Shown here piece after piece: positions 48,188-60,086 of a stretch of DNA of 64,000 nt. The DNA comes from Sclerotinia nivalis. Its lineage: Eukaryota; Ascomycota; Leotiomycetes; Helotiales; Sclerotiniaceae. Position 1 is the stretch's first letter; every line of letters begins with the position of its first letter. The stretch lies in assembly GCA_029531795.1 (NCBI GenBank), contig JAPEIS010000005.1:1548001-1612000 (forward strand). Direction: 5' to 3'. Position numbers and translations under genes: made by a program. The notes under the pieces were generated by a model. The model was given only the letters and a program-made list of their open reading frames with translations, did not search any database and had not been told where the DNA came from.

Positions 48188-49397
48188 TTAGAGTCTCGAT
48201 CCAGCCTGCCATCTCGCCTCATCTCTAAAATGCTCATCATTATCCCAACTCATTTCATCCATATAATGCATCGTTGAATCTTCTGCCCTCGATGATGGAA
48301 CATCTCTATACTGTCCATCAGCCATCAATTCCTGATTCCTCAACATAATTGCTCGATCTTTCTTCTTTCCCAATCCCATCCTCTGTCTCCTCGATCCAGT
48401 TCCATATCCCTTGCGCCGACCCATCACACTGCCCATTCCAATAGTACGATGCTTACGATTGCAATAATATGTTCCACCGATGACCAGAACGATGAATGCA
48501 AGAACTGTCGGTAGGGCTATGTAAAGTGAAGCACCATGGGGAGCTTTACTTGGCGATTGACGATATGGTTCAGGTGCGGGAGAAGTAGTCACCATTAGTG
48601 TTGGTCCTTGTACGGAAGAGATTGCGATTTTTTGAGTGGGTGTGATGAATAAAGTTACATTGTTGGAGTTCATGCCCTTCAACCAGGTCTTATCTATCGT
48701 CCAGGCAATGAAACCAAGGCTGTTGCTTGTTGGGATTGATTGAAAAGCTTGTACACCTCCGCCTGACGCATTCACATAATTTGCTTGTATGAAAACCGAG
48801 TTATTCGAGCCAGTAAAATATTCGGTGTCCCACGTAACTAGTTAATGTTAATAAACATCCAATACAGTATGACAACCACTAACCATAATATGTTTCATCA
48901 ACATATACACGAGATCCATTATCCGGCTTGCAAAACGGTGCAAACTTTCCCTTGAGATTGTGGCAAATCTCAAAAGCTCCACCTCCTGTCGATGTAGGTA
49001 ACACTTCGCCAGATGTAGATGTCCTCGACGTAGTTGCAGAAGTAGAGGAAGTACCGGTGGCAGTCAATGTTGCCGGGGCAGCATCAATCGTTGTCGTTTT
49101 ACCGTCAATTATTGTGAGGATTGGAGTGGCCGTTGAGGCATGTCCACTGGCATCGACAGTAACCCATGGAACTATCTTGTTCGTGGCCGTAGCATCGATT
49201 GGGGTGGGAGAGGGAGTTCCATTCGAGGGATGCTCGTTGGAATTGATTGTATCGGATTCTGCGGAAGAATAGGTTACTATGAAAAATCCTTATTATTTTG
49301 AGATGGGTAATTAATGATTACCTGCTTTGGGAGCTGGAGAAGCATCTGTAATTGCATATAAAAGCCCCGTTGTTATGGCAAGAAATGACACCCGCAT
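48188..49397 (-). CDS. Psg1-like type I membrane protein (Pma1 stabilisation family)
   Basis: Three exons (49322-49397, 48884-49276, 48188-48837) are joined by phase-1 introns (49277-49321 GTAATC...ATAG; 48838-48883 GTTAGT...CTAG), giving 372 residues. The ATG at 49397 gives a signal peptide (MRVSFLAITTGLLYAITDAS). A Ser/Thr-rich region follows, then a folded part with FAPFCKPDNGSRVYVDETYY and VTWDTEYFTGSNNSVFIQAN across the second junction. Next come NSLGFIAWTIDKTWLKG, one TM helix at about 260-282 and a basic cytosolic tail of about 90 residues. The PFC-x-P...VDETYYVTWD pattern recalls fungal homologues of yeast Psg1 (YKL077W), which stabilises the plasma-membrane H+-ATPase Pma1 in the Golgi. 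That assignment is from memory of the family. The exon joins are well supported by the continuous YYVTWD motif. Confidence 0.72.
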
Positions 49398-50786
49398 TTT
49401 GCTGTTCTCCCGCCTATCCTTCAATTGCAGGTGCACCTTGTTGGGGATTTCGATGTTCAATGGTGTTCGATTAAATGAAACAACTCCGAACCTCCGGAAA
49501 TACAAATAGTTCAGGAATCAATGAGTAAATCCTGATGGAAAGCTTGCAATTAATAAATTGTGATGAACATAGCCAGTACTACCGGTACTCAATGGGTAAT
49601 GAGAGGAGGAGAAGGCTGAGGGGAGGAATCCAAGGCACGGACGTTCCTGTTCCTGACTAATGATTGACGTGGGCCCATTTTTTGATAATATCTCGATATC
49701 TCATTGGGTATTGGTCATTTGAGATGAATTTTATATTTTATACTTCTCGGCTGTAACCGAAACTCTGGGGAAAAGTGTGGATAGCGTGGCCATGGATAGT
49801 GGTCAATGTCATCAAAGTGATCGTCGTCGCCGTTGCTTCTCCACTACAACTACTTTAACCTCCACCATTAATACCTTCATCTTCGATTCTCAATGTCTCC
49901 CGTCTTGTGTCTCAGTCCATGAGAACTTTTGAGGCATAACTCAAGTAAACTACCATGTTGTGATATGGTTGCGCTAGTTTCACCTGTTGGCCAAAACTTT
50001 TCACACTTGTATGGAATCTACATTGATATAAAATTGTCAATCCTATCTTATTGGTACAGTAGTACTATATCGGTATGACATACTGTTGGTACGAATATTT
50101 CCTTATGTCAACTAAGATCCACCTAATTTACAAAGCATCTCATAAACTTCTCAATTCTGTATAAAACCTCCATCCTGAGATAAAATGCACGTTTCTGTTC
50201 GTGGCTGCGTAAAACAGGAATTCTCACGTCCAAGTATAATAGTATCTCAGGCTATTGACCTTATTCCCAAGACCTCGACCCCTTCGACCCCTCCGACCCC
50301 CTTGAAACCATATTTCGTATCCATCATACCTTCTGTTTTGCTACTTTTCAAAAAGCCTTCTCCAGTAGTACTGGAACGGGAGCCAAAGTATACCATAGCA
50401 TGATATTTCCACGCTGGTGGCTCAAGTTTTACCATTACAACCATGTGTTTAGGATTGGTAAGTGGACTTTCATTGACCCAAGCCGACAACGCATAAAAGT
50501 CGTCACGAAGTAAAACAACAACATCTTCCTCGATATGAAGATACTCTGTATTGACAAACAGAGTAAGTTGAGGCCAGTGAATTCAAAATTTGTCAGTATC
50601 AGATGGTTCTGGTACATATTCACTGGATTAGAATCGAATTGAGGTATATGAGCCCAGAAGGCGATATTAGGGTGTTGATACTCACATTGGTGGGGTACGA
50701 AAGGTAATGATTTTATTTAAATATTTCTTTTTTACCGTCGGTACCAGCTCTTTGGTATGATCGATTTCCTCTCTAGTGGATGTACC
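49398..50786. other. Intergenic
   Basis: 1.4 kb upstream of the Psg1-like gene and downstream of the 2EXR relic. No credible gene. Short frames at 50185-50489 on both strands overlap each other and carry no motif. Confidence 0.5.
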
Positions 50787-51181
50787 TCAGTTTTGTGCAT
50801 CTTCATCATTCATAAAAACGCCTTCCGTATTACAAAAATACTAGATAGAGACTTGATTTTAGGTAAACGCTTCATAAGCAAGTTGCTACATACCTCGTCC
50901 GCTTGTGAGTTTTCTTGTCTGACTGTGTTTTGAGGAAGAGTGGATGAGTAATACTGCATACGAGCTACAAAACTGGTGCTTCTGCGAAACCAAATGATAC
51001 GAGGTTCTTCTGAGATTGTTTTCCAAATTTTTCTCAGTAACTTGGGAGGTAACTCATCAATTCTTGCAGCCGTGGTAGTAGAAGCTTTGGTGAATTCTTT
51101 GTCGTTGGTAGACTCCAAACATAGCTACATTTCTGACGATGAATTTTGGACGATCTTTGAAGAAATAGTCGAGCTTGTCAT
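50787..51181 (-). pseudogene. Relic of a 2EXR-domain protein
   Basis: From an ATG at 51181 the frame reads 18 codons, then hits an in-frame TAG. It continues open through EFTKASTTTAARIDELPPKL and LRKIWKTISEEPRIIWF. This resembles the 2EXR domain start (LPPELRxKIW...GPRIV), abundant in leotiomycetes. The following part (RQENSQADE) ends in a GTATGT donor. Joining to a CTAG acceptor near 50840 gives a 17-codon end with a TGA at 50787. Full 2EXR proteins are usually over 200 residues, so this one is both interrupted and truncated. The alternative is a short live gene whose first exon splices at the AG of that TAG. The similarity covers only about 30 residues. Confidence 0.4.
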
Positions 51182-53586
51182 TATTGCGCCTCATTGCGCT
51201 TCATTATCGTGCCTGTGCGAGTTCTTGTGAATCTAGTCCGGTGAGTTAGAAAAAATAGATTGGTTCTACATTGTGAAATTAATGGGCTCAAGATAAGTTA
51301 TATGTGGCCGCAACTCGGATCTGGAAAAGGTAAGTAAATATTGGGTTTTCATTAATATGGATGCCAGTGATAGGAAAGAAATCAACAGGAAAGAAATCAG
51401 CAGAATAATTTCCATTGTTATTTCTACTTTTAAAAGTCTAGGTAGAATTCATGGTGAAAATTAGTTATGAGCTGGAGGAAGCTGCAAAGGCAATTGCAAA
51501 AATGGAATGCAATTTTTGGGTATTTGGGGTGAGGAGATGGCGTGGGGGCCAAAATCGCGGGGTAATTTTTTTGGTATAAAGCAACGCTACATAATTTATT
51601 TCCTATTAGCAATCTGAAACAGATTTTGGGAAACTCTATGTCTTTGACAGTATGCTCACCAAAAGCTTGTACATACCTGTAACCATTGATCCATTACATT
51701 CAAGAAGGATGTTCAATTCATGGTGGTATGGTAGCTGTACTTAAGCATGATGTATTGAAGTCAGTAAAGTCGAAACGGGAGCTATGCTTTAAAATTAGCG
51801 CAGGAAGGAAATTAATGTGGTGTAAATGAGAAATCCATCTCCCTGTGATTAGAAAAGCAAAAAATGCTGCAAAAACACCATCTAATAGAACCTCAAGAGA
51901 AATTGGGGTTCTTAGGGTGTGGCGGAAGCTTAATTCCTATCAAAAAGGCTTTCACTAATTCACAGATGTCCTAGGATTGAGATATGAAAATTATACAAAT
52001 TTAAGAACAAAACTTCCAACTAAGCATAGTTTCTCTTGGTGATACATATGTAATAGTCCAGATAGTATGATGATAGATCTTCTTTGTAGTCTCTGAAGTG
52101 GTTATGATAAAACAATATTCGGTTAATTCAGGGGCCGAGCAGACAAGAACCACAAAGAACTCAGAATTCAGAACACTGGACATGATTTTAATGAGAAAAT
52201 CTTTATTTACAACAGTGCTTAAGCAATTATTATGAAGTCAAATGTAATGATGATTTTCTTTGTGTACATAATTAGTGGATGTATTGTTGAACGATTTATG
52301 ATGTTGCGCATAGGGCTGCTGGCAAGGTGTGCCTCGTAAAATACAAAAATAATGATTTACCCTGAAAATATGTTGCAGAATATGATGTTATTGGAGAACG
52401 GGTGTTTTGAGAGAATTTTCCAAGCAATGAGTCATAGGTACTTATTGTTTGAATATCAAATTGCTTGATTTGTTTTGCTTTTATTCGATCTCCATTGATC
52501 AAGCCCCTGGTATGAGTAATCTATATGGATTCATGTGGCGTGATATCTATTGGTCATAGAGAGTTGAAATTTCAAACGAGACGGAGATGAAATCATTTCT
52601 TGACGCGAAGATTCAATGAAATTATTCCGGTGTTTCGGTTGAACCATGGTTCCAAATAGGTAGATACTCTCTGAATGACATTGAAGCTTGAGCATTTTAT
52701 TAATATTCCTGACTTTTCATGTATTTGGTATGAATCTACCACTGAATGATTAGTATCGCGGGAGGGTTTTGGCGGAAGAGCACTTCGATAATAATGCATA
52801 GCTACCTAGGTAAGCAAATATATCTAAACGGCGATAGGGATGTGATATCTGGACCTCTGCACCGTCAGCTTTGGCTTTATGATGTAGACTTGTGTAAAAA
52901 GCTGCGTTGATAGTGTTCTCAAAAACATTTTGTGTTCATGGCTAATAAACCTTTGTATGCTGGTTTCCCCACCAGTATAGAATCTGAAAGGGTTTAAGAG
53001 CACATTCTGCCAATCATGCTGATATGTTGCTATTTGGTGACTTCTTATGTGCCACCTCAATCAAATTTCCTTAAAGTAATAGCTGGAATATGGTATATAG
53101 ATGATGGTAAAGAGTAGAATCATCCGAAAGTTTTCTTTCTCCTTCTGACACTAATAAGCTTCCCGGCTGTAAATACTTATGCTACAAAAAGTAGAACGTC
53201 TTTATAATTGGAACACAGAAGCTTCCAAATACCCTAAGGTGCTGCTTGAAGCTGCTTCTCTTTCAATGTAAGGCGTAAATAAAGGAAGAACATAACTCTA
53301 AGTTAAGATAATGCTGCCTATTACATTGGAACCTTAGATTGATAAAGATTCTTTGTGCTAGTAAACCCCAAAGATCATCTGTCAATGAATAGATTTGTCC
53401 TACCCCTCACTTAATTTCTCCAGCTATATATAGCCCAGTAGTAACTTTTTGACCAGTAATTCATCTAAATTAACTGCAATTTTAAGTTCGCTTCCGCCTA
53501 GCTCAATGCCAAAAATTTCTCCTCGCACCATATTTCCGTTCGCTGTTTTTCTTCTACATACTTTCCACACAACAACCACCGCAACC
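51182..53586. other. Intergenic, AT-rich
   Basis: 2.4 kb of A/T-rich DNA. Frames are all under 80 codons and motif-free. The last 200 bases are the leader region of the MYND/SET gene; an in-frame upstream ATG at 53507 is discussed there. Confidence 0.5.
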
Positions 53587-56295
53587 ATGGCTGCCCAACA
53601 ACCCTCTCCCGTTGCTGCATCTACTCCTATTCCCTACCCTCTCACTCCATCCCCTCTCACACCCGCTCAAGCTGCCATTCCTGGTCGTATCGAATGCGCG
53701 GTAAGTATTTACTCAACCTCCAAAAGATATCACATGGAGTTTCCATCAAGCTAAACCAATTCTGCATTGCTTAGGTTCCAATATCTATCCGCTCCTCCCT
53801 CATCCATCCCGACAGGAAGGGACTCTACGTTGATAGTGCTGTATCCCCTGGGGATATTTTATTTACTATCAGAAAGCCCTTGTTCACTATTGTAAGTTAT
53901 TTTATATTCCTCCTTTACTATCGCTTAGCATATTCATCCTTTGATGTCCAGATGGGCATGCAACGTCAAATGTCTGTTTTCTTTACAAGGTCGGAGTGTC
54001 TACTCATCGAATCAATTCCCGATCTTCAACTTCATGTTTGTTTTTTTATATACATACTCAAGAAATATTGGCTTTTCTACTCTGCTATGTGTCTGTCTAT
54101 GAGTGTGTATAGCTACCAGACATTCACAGTATAGTTAGCACATCAGTTTGAAAGCTTTCCGATATTGTTTCTCTCTAATCCACAAATTCCAAACATTCAG
54201 TCTTATGGGGTTAAAATTATTCTATAGATAATCTCTTCCCCTCAAAGTTTTGAAAATACTCCACAAATCCATTTCAGACATACTGAATAAATGCCCTTTC
54301 CTACACTACTTAATCACCATACGTTATCTCTTAAGTTAAGAGACTAATCTACTGATTCCCCTATCCCTTAACATATTAAAGGCAATGCACTGATCATTTT
54401 GAGCTTCTTTCTATCAATGCTTCTCAACTCTCAGCACCACTGTATCCAACAGTCTGGACTCCAATTTAGATGAAAGCTTTCAAACTTTGACTGTTTTGAT
54501 GATTTCAACATTCAAACCTGGTTTCAATATTCTGAAGCCTCTTGTTGTTAGACTATAGCCCATCTATTGAACACACTGCTCAGCCCTTTCATTCATCCAT
54601 ATCACTATTTGCCCCACATCCTACAATACAAAACTAATCTCATAACTCATAGATCAACGATGGAATTGTGGCACGGACAAGAACCTGCGATAATTGCTTT
54701 GCTTACCAGAGATTGAGCAATCACGACGATGTTATCAATGTTGCCAGTAACGTCAAAAGAGGTGTAGAGGCAGAGATACAGTTCATTCCTTGCAAGAAAT
54801 GCAAGGTTTACTACTACTGCAGCGAGGTAAGATATAAACCATTTGTTTATCCTTGACTCTGGTTCGTAAACTAACAGATATAAAAGGAGTGCTACGACGC
54901 CGCGCGAGTACACCATCATCAGTATGAATGTGCTTCCTTGCGAAGAATGGTCAACAGTCGACAGAAAGGAGCGCGCGATTTCGTCGAGGACTGCGATGTT
55001 CGTTTTGTTCTCCGTATCCTATGTCTCGCAAAGGGAAACCATCTCCACGGGGCACAATTGCAAGAGTATCTTACGATGCCAACGGGAGCGTCTTTTCATT
55101 TTGAGACCAAGGAAGGGCTGAAGGAAAGAAATCAGGAAATGGCAACTATCTTGAGAGAGCATACGAAATCGAATTTGACGGAGGATGAAATCTTACACAT
55201 CGTCTGCATTGTAAGCTATAGGCTTTGGATCCCTTGCATGGTAAAACGAACTAATGGTTATTATTTATAGACTATCGGTCAGGGTGTCCAAATGCAGCAA
55301 ACAATCCTACGCGAAGTTAATAGACAGCATGGAGGTTACTGGAACACAAACACTCCCAATGGTGTCCGATGTGGTCGTAAGTAAAGCCCATTTATCCAAA
55401 TCCCCTCTACAGGTCCGCAACGAGACCACACTGAGTTAACATCATCCCAGACTGCTTCGAACCGTTCATTGCAATCATGAGAAACGATTGCAATGCCAAT
55501 ACCCGCGAGTACTTCGACGGCGTAACATACATCCTACAAGCCAATCGTGCCATGCCCGCCAACACCGAAATCACCCGTCGCTTCACCGTTGCAAACGACT
55601 ATCAAAACCGCCGTACTGAACTTATGTACAAAGAAGGCCTTGATTGCAAGTGCGCCTTATGCCTCCGAGGGGATTTAGGTCCCAAAGGCGATCTCCGAGA
55701 GCGTATGCTTCCAATCCTTTACGGCAATTACGACCCCCAAGCCGACAAAAAGCTAACCGAGCAACTATCATCCGATAACCGAGTGATCCTTGAATTAGAA
55801 TCCAAAGGATTCGGCTACAATTGTCCTGGTATGAGATATGTTTACCTGAGTATGTTCTGGAGACAATTTTATCGAGACCTGCGCGTTGGAGCGGGTGATT
55901 ATAAAGAGTCCTTGAGACTCCTTCTTATCATCTACTACTTTATCGATCCTGTTGCGTGCCCGGCACCACTACCCGAGGAGCGCTTCGAAGTTTTATATCT
56001 CCTCATGCATGTAGCCCCCGGCGCAAACGACCCACGATTCAAGGACAGCGACGTTGTACTCCCGATTCGTAAACTCATCTATCATTGGCGCACTAAACTC
56101 GTCCACTACTCTCAGCAATTGGGTGGTCCCGATACCACAATTGCTAGGTTCCATTACGATGCGTTTCAGAGAGATTTGAAGACTTTGGATATGCCTGTTT
56201 ACACGGATAAAGACGCTATCACTGAGGACATGAACGACTGGTTCAGATTGCTTGGTCTTGAGGAGATCACTTACGAGCAGCTTTCTCGTACTTGA
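53587..56295 (+). CDS. MYND/SET (SMYD-type) protein with degenerate SET core
   Basis: Six exons (53587-53700, 53775-53891, 54653-54826, 54887-55210, 55271-55376, 55451-56295) give 559 residues. All junctions use GT-AG and keep phase. An early SET-N-like segment (GLYVDSAVSPGDILFTIRKP) precedes a MYND zinc finger at 89-150: TCDNC, PCKKC, YYCSEEC and H-x3-C. The SET core follows at about 279-323. The catalytic NHSC-x-PN motif is replaced by RNDCNAN (289-295), and the usual Tyr of EITISY by Phe (EITRRF, 318-323). A post-SET-like C-x-C-x2-C (CKCALC) is present. SMYD proteins methylate lysines of histones and other proteins; here activity is doubtful. Intron 2 is 761 nt, about ten times the local norm. 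An upstream in-frame ATG at 53507 would add a hydrophobic leader, but the 53587 ATG has the better context (CAACCATGGCT). Confidence 0.8.
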
Positions 56296-57623
56296 GTGTG
56301 TGAAAGTGATGCCAGGTAAGCGTTTGTGTGTCTGATATTACTTCGAACATCTAATGAGACAGCAGCTTACCGAGAAGACATGGAGGGAAAATACGAAAGC
56401 CTAATCAAAGCAGGAACGAATAAAATGAGAGATAAATTCAGCGTGCACCATGAGCCTTTACTGCGAGAGGAAACAAATTGCCAGATCGTATTCATGACGA
56501 AGGTCAAGTGCATACGAGAGATAAGCACAGCGTAGATAGATGAATCACAAAACATTGCTATAACTAACATATTTTATTGCATAAGTGAAAGCACAGTAGA
56601 ATCCTACAAAAACAGGAATACACTGACTAGCTCTCGCAGAGACGACCTAACTCACATCATCGACATCATCCGGTAAGTAATAAGTATAGAACCGTCGATA
56701 ACTGTTGGGCTTACGGAAAATTTTAGCAACCGGACTTGCCGAAGTGAAAGCTTATGGTGGAATATCGCAGTGCTGTATCTACAGTAAGACTTGAGGAATT
56801 AGTTGTATAGAGTTCCCGGCATTCTGGTACGCTAGTAGCAGGGCTTAAAATACCCATAAGAAATCCACTTTGTTGAGCTGTCTATGCATATATCGGCAAG
56901 AGTAAAGTATACAAAGTGGATTTATCATTAACCGACACTATCATGCTAATTCCCTCACCACTCAAAGACCAGAAAGTTTGTAAGGGATAGACTATCTAGT
57001 ACATCATAACTATATGAAGCACTGCAGAAATTCTCTAGACAGCAATAGACTCTTGATTTGCATTGTTCTTATTTGAAATATCGTATACTATGAATATTTA
57101 ACTCAATTAAGATGTGGATCAACTTGAAGGATGAGTCTAGAAGATTGATTACCTTTCGTACTAGCCGCGTTCAAAGTGCGGCATATCAAGCTGACGAAGA
57201 CAAGAATCTAAATTCGGCACCGTGTAGGACTTGAGACGAAGTAAAATTGTTTCTCATTTGTTGACATGCATGACTGCTGCAAACTTGCCATAATTAGCTA
57301 TCATGTTACTACGAACCAGTTTGGACTTACGCTGAAAGCGGGGTACAAATTCCGCCGACCAAGATAGGAATGCACTCAACGGTGCAATGCATTAGTTGAA
57401 ACCAAGGACAAATACTCGGTGACATTCACAGCTGTTGTGATGAGCGGCTATCACGTTACCGCCAGTCCCCACCTATATATGTCTGCTTCACACCTTTTGA
57501 GCACATCGTCTCCCGCAGAATATCCTTATCACACAACTTCAATCTTTAGAGCCTGTTGAACTCTCAAGCTCGACACTATCAGGACAACATTACCTATCTT
57601 CCGATTGACCTAGCAGCTTCATA
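56296..57623. other. Intergenic
   Basis: 1.3 kb between two plus-strand genes. It contains the 3' UTR of the MYND/SET gene and the promoter of the dehydrogenase. No gene is seen. Confidence 0.5.
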
Positions 57624-58879
57624 ATGGCCACCAGCGAAGCCTCAGACAAGAGCACGTATGCTGTCGATATGGTCAAAAAGTTCTCACAGCATGCTGATGG
57701 CAAAACCTGTATGCACTCATCCTCATTCCCCATCTGTCGATCTACTAAAGTAGTAGTCTAACAATCCATACAGTTCTTATCACCGGTCCCAGTGAGGAAG
57801 GTCTTGGCGCAGAAATTGCTCTCTCCATAGCTTCATCATCTAAACCTTCAATGATAATCCTCGCCGGTCGCGACAAGATGAGAATCATGTCCGTTATATT
57901 CCTAATTCGTAAAATGAATCCCGAAATCGATGTCGTCTGGATCCCATTGAACTTGCTTGATAATGGGTCTGTCCGCACGGCGGCAGATGCTATCAAGAAA
58001 CTGAACATCGATAAGATACATTTTATTATCAATAATGCGGGAGTGATGGCTGAGCGAAATTACACAACCTCGAAGCAGGGAATCGAGAGCCAATTCGCTG
58101 CGAACTACCTCGGTCACTTTTTACTGACCAATCTGTTGATGGATCGGGTTCTTGCAGCAAGAGAAGAGGGGCTAATAATCGTTAATTTGGGAAGCTTGGG
58201 GTATGAATTGGGTGAGGTGAACCTTGATGATATTAACTTTGAGGTATGTCGACATGTTTCTTCCCATCTCGACATCCTTCAGCTAAAAGATCTCTGCCAT
58301 AGGGAGGGAAAACATACAATGCCTGGAAGGCTTTTGGACAATCGAAGACCGCGATGCTACTCTGGAACACTGCTCTGGCCAAAAGACTGGCCGATAAAGG
58401 TGTTCCGACACTTGTCGTACACCCAGGAAGTGAGTCATTTGCGATAGTGTGGTGCAAGAAAAGAATGTTGAACATCTTCAAGCCACGCTAGAAACAAAAC
58501 TTCTTGGAAACTCTAGAGTTGACCAAGAGCTACTTGCAGAGGCGTACCATCTTGCCATCGAGAGAAATGATGGTACGTAGCCTAACCAGTTTTTATCTCA
58601 GTATCTGACATTACAACACAGGAAAACCTCTCCCGCCTCAGAATATGGTGACGAGGCAAGAGCAGTTATTCTTGCCACACTCGGCCCGGGCTTCAGAGGT
58701 AAATTTCAGTATTCAATCATCGACGCTTTTGCTAATTAAAGAACCTAGGGTCTTCCCCAGCGTTTATCGTTGACGGAAAAATATACACAGAAACTAGGGG
58801 CTATGCAACTAGCGAAAAACATGCTGATAAATTATGGAAACTGAGCGAAGAACTTGTCGGGGAAAGATTCGAGTTCTAG
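57624..58879 (+). CDS. Short-chain dehydrogenase/reductase, probably degenerate
   Basis: Clear exons are 57624-57708, 57774-58243, 58303-58429 and a last exon 58749-58879. The Rossmann fold is present: FLITGPSEEGLGAE near 29-42, INNAGVM near 110, and the C-terminal KLWKLSEELVGERFEF typical of this SDR group. The catalytic Y-x3-K appears as AFGQSK (F196, K200), so Tyr is replaced by Phe. Between 58430 and 58698, three conserved-looking segments occur (HPG; VVQEKNVEHLQATL...AIERND; EYGDEARAVILATLGPGFR). Their frames disagree: the step after HPG needs a 2-nt shift or a 108-nt intron that deletes conserved sequence. The next step works only with the acceptor CCTCAG at 58642, although the upstream CACAG would restore the expected GKPLPPQ. 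Either splicing is unusual or the gene is decaying. It is convergent with the dehydrogenase at 59040. Confidence 0.65.
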
Positions 58880-59039
58880 GAAATAGCACAAGGAATTTGA
58901 AAGTGATTGGATGAATACAATGCACTAGCATAGCGGAAACTGCCCATAGCAAGTATCGAAATCTTTTAAATATTGATTTATCTTCAACAAAACATGAGCA
59001 CGGCTCTAGCTGCGGTACAAAAACATTCCGAAGAATAAA

Positions 59040-60086
59040 TTATACTTCCAACACTAATTTCAAACCACTGACCCCTCCTTTCAACTCGTCTAATGCTTTG
59101 TTCGCAGATTCCAATCCTCCATCTACTACTTTGATACTTGGGCTTGGAACAATTTCACCCGTTTGCAGTTTTTCCTTCAGCCAGGTCCAATAGAGCCATT
59201 GAGACCATTCATCCCTTTCTGCATTATCCAATGGGGCTGAAACAAATTTGATATCAATACCTTCCACAGTTGGAGGATGAGGTTCCAAGAGAACTGCTGA
59301 AGCCAATTTGGCGACATCGTCATTCTTTGCGGCCTTCAGGATGTCCAAGATGGGCTGCAGCGCACCAGCAGCATCATATGCCAAATTTATTGTAATTCCG
59401 TCCTCTTTTGCGGATTTCACAATTTTATTAACAACATCAATATCTTTGTAATCAAATACTTTCGAGGCTCCGAGTTTCTTGACGTAGTCATGATGATGTG
59501 GACTAGCGGTCGCATATACAACATATCCCATGTTCGAAGCTTGCTGTACACCGGCCCCTCCAACGCTGCTACTTCCACCCCATACCAGCACACCCTTCTT
59601 GTCCGCAGGCGTGAGCTTTGTATCGCGTGCTAACCCGACAGAATACCAAGCAGCCATCGTGGTTTGCACGGCCATTGGAAGAATTGCTCCTTCGTTGAAG
59701 CTTATTCCTTCAGGTAGTGGGCATACGCTTGAAGCTGGTACAAGAACTTTCTTCTGAAATGCTCCGTGGTCTGGATCACCTTGCGTGAAGAATGCAGGTG
59801 CAAAAGCTGTCACACGTGTTCCAACTTTTGGTGCAACAGCTGGCACGGATGAACCAGCAGCAACGACGATACCAGAAATGTCCGAGCCGGGAATTGCGGG
59901 GTAGGAGGTAATAGCGAAGCCATGGTCGCGCATGTAATGATCGATCGGATTACATGCAATGGAGTGGACTTCTATGAGGAGCTCTGTTGGACCTGGTGCA
60001 GGTGTTGGCCTGTGAACTATTTTTAGAAGGCCGCCTTTCTCGGGTATAATAGCAGCAAGATGCTGTGACGTCGTCGTTGAGGCCAT
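59040..60086 (-). CDS. Medium-chain dehydrogenase / trans-enoyl-reductase-like oxidoreductase
   Basis: An intronless frame of 348 residues, start context CACAATGG. A GroES-like N-terminal domain (TELLIEVHSIACNPIDHYMR; YPAIPGSDISGIVVAAG; GTRVTAF) is followed by a Rossmann domain with GVLVWGGSSSVGGAGVQQA near 168-186 and LGASKVFDYKD. No GHE zinc motif or structural-zinc Cys cluster is seen, so it belongs to the zinc-free quinone-oxidoreductase/enoyl-reductase branch (LovC-like and stand-alone relatives), using NADPH. It ends with an EKLQTGEIVPSP...VDGGLESANKALDEL segment typical of that fungal group. No polyketide synthase lies nearby, so a free-standing oxidoreductase of unknown substrate is more likely than a pathway enzyme. 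It is intact, unlike the SDR beside it. Confidence 0.9.
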   Translation of the reverse strand: MASTTTSQHLAAIIPEKGGLLKIVHRPTPAPGPTELLIEVHSIACNPIDHYMRDHGFAITSYPAIPGSDISGIVVAAGSSVPAVAPKVGTRVTAFAPAFFTQGDPDHGAFQKKVLVPASSVCPLPEGISFNEGAILPMAVQTTMAAWYSVGLARDTKLTPADKKGVLVWGGSSSVGGAGVQQASNMGYVVYATASPHHHDYVKKLGASKVFDYKDIDVVNKIVKSAKEDGITINLAYDAAGALQPILDILKAAKNDDVAKLASAVLLEPHPPTVEGIDIKFVSAPLDNAERDEWSQWLYWTWLKEKLQTGEIVPSPSIKVVDGGLESANKALDELKGGVSGLKLVLEV

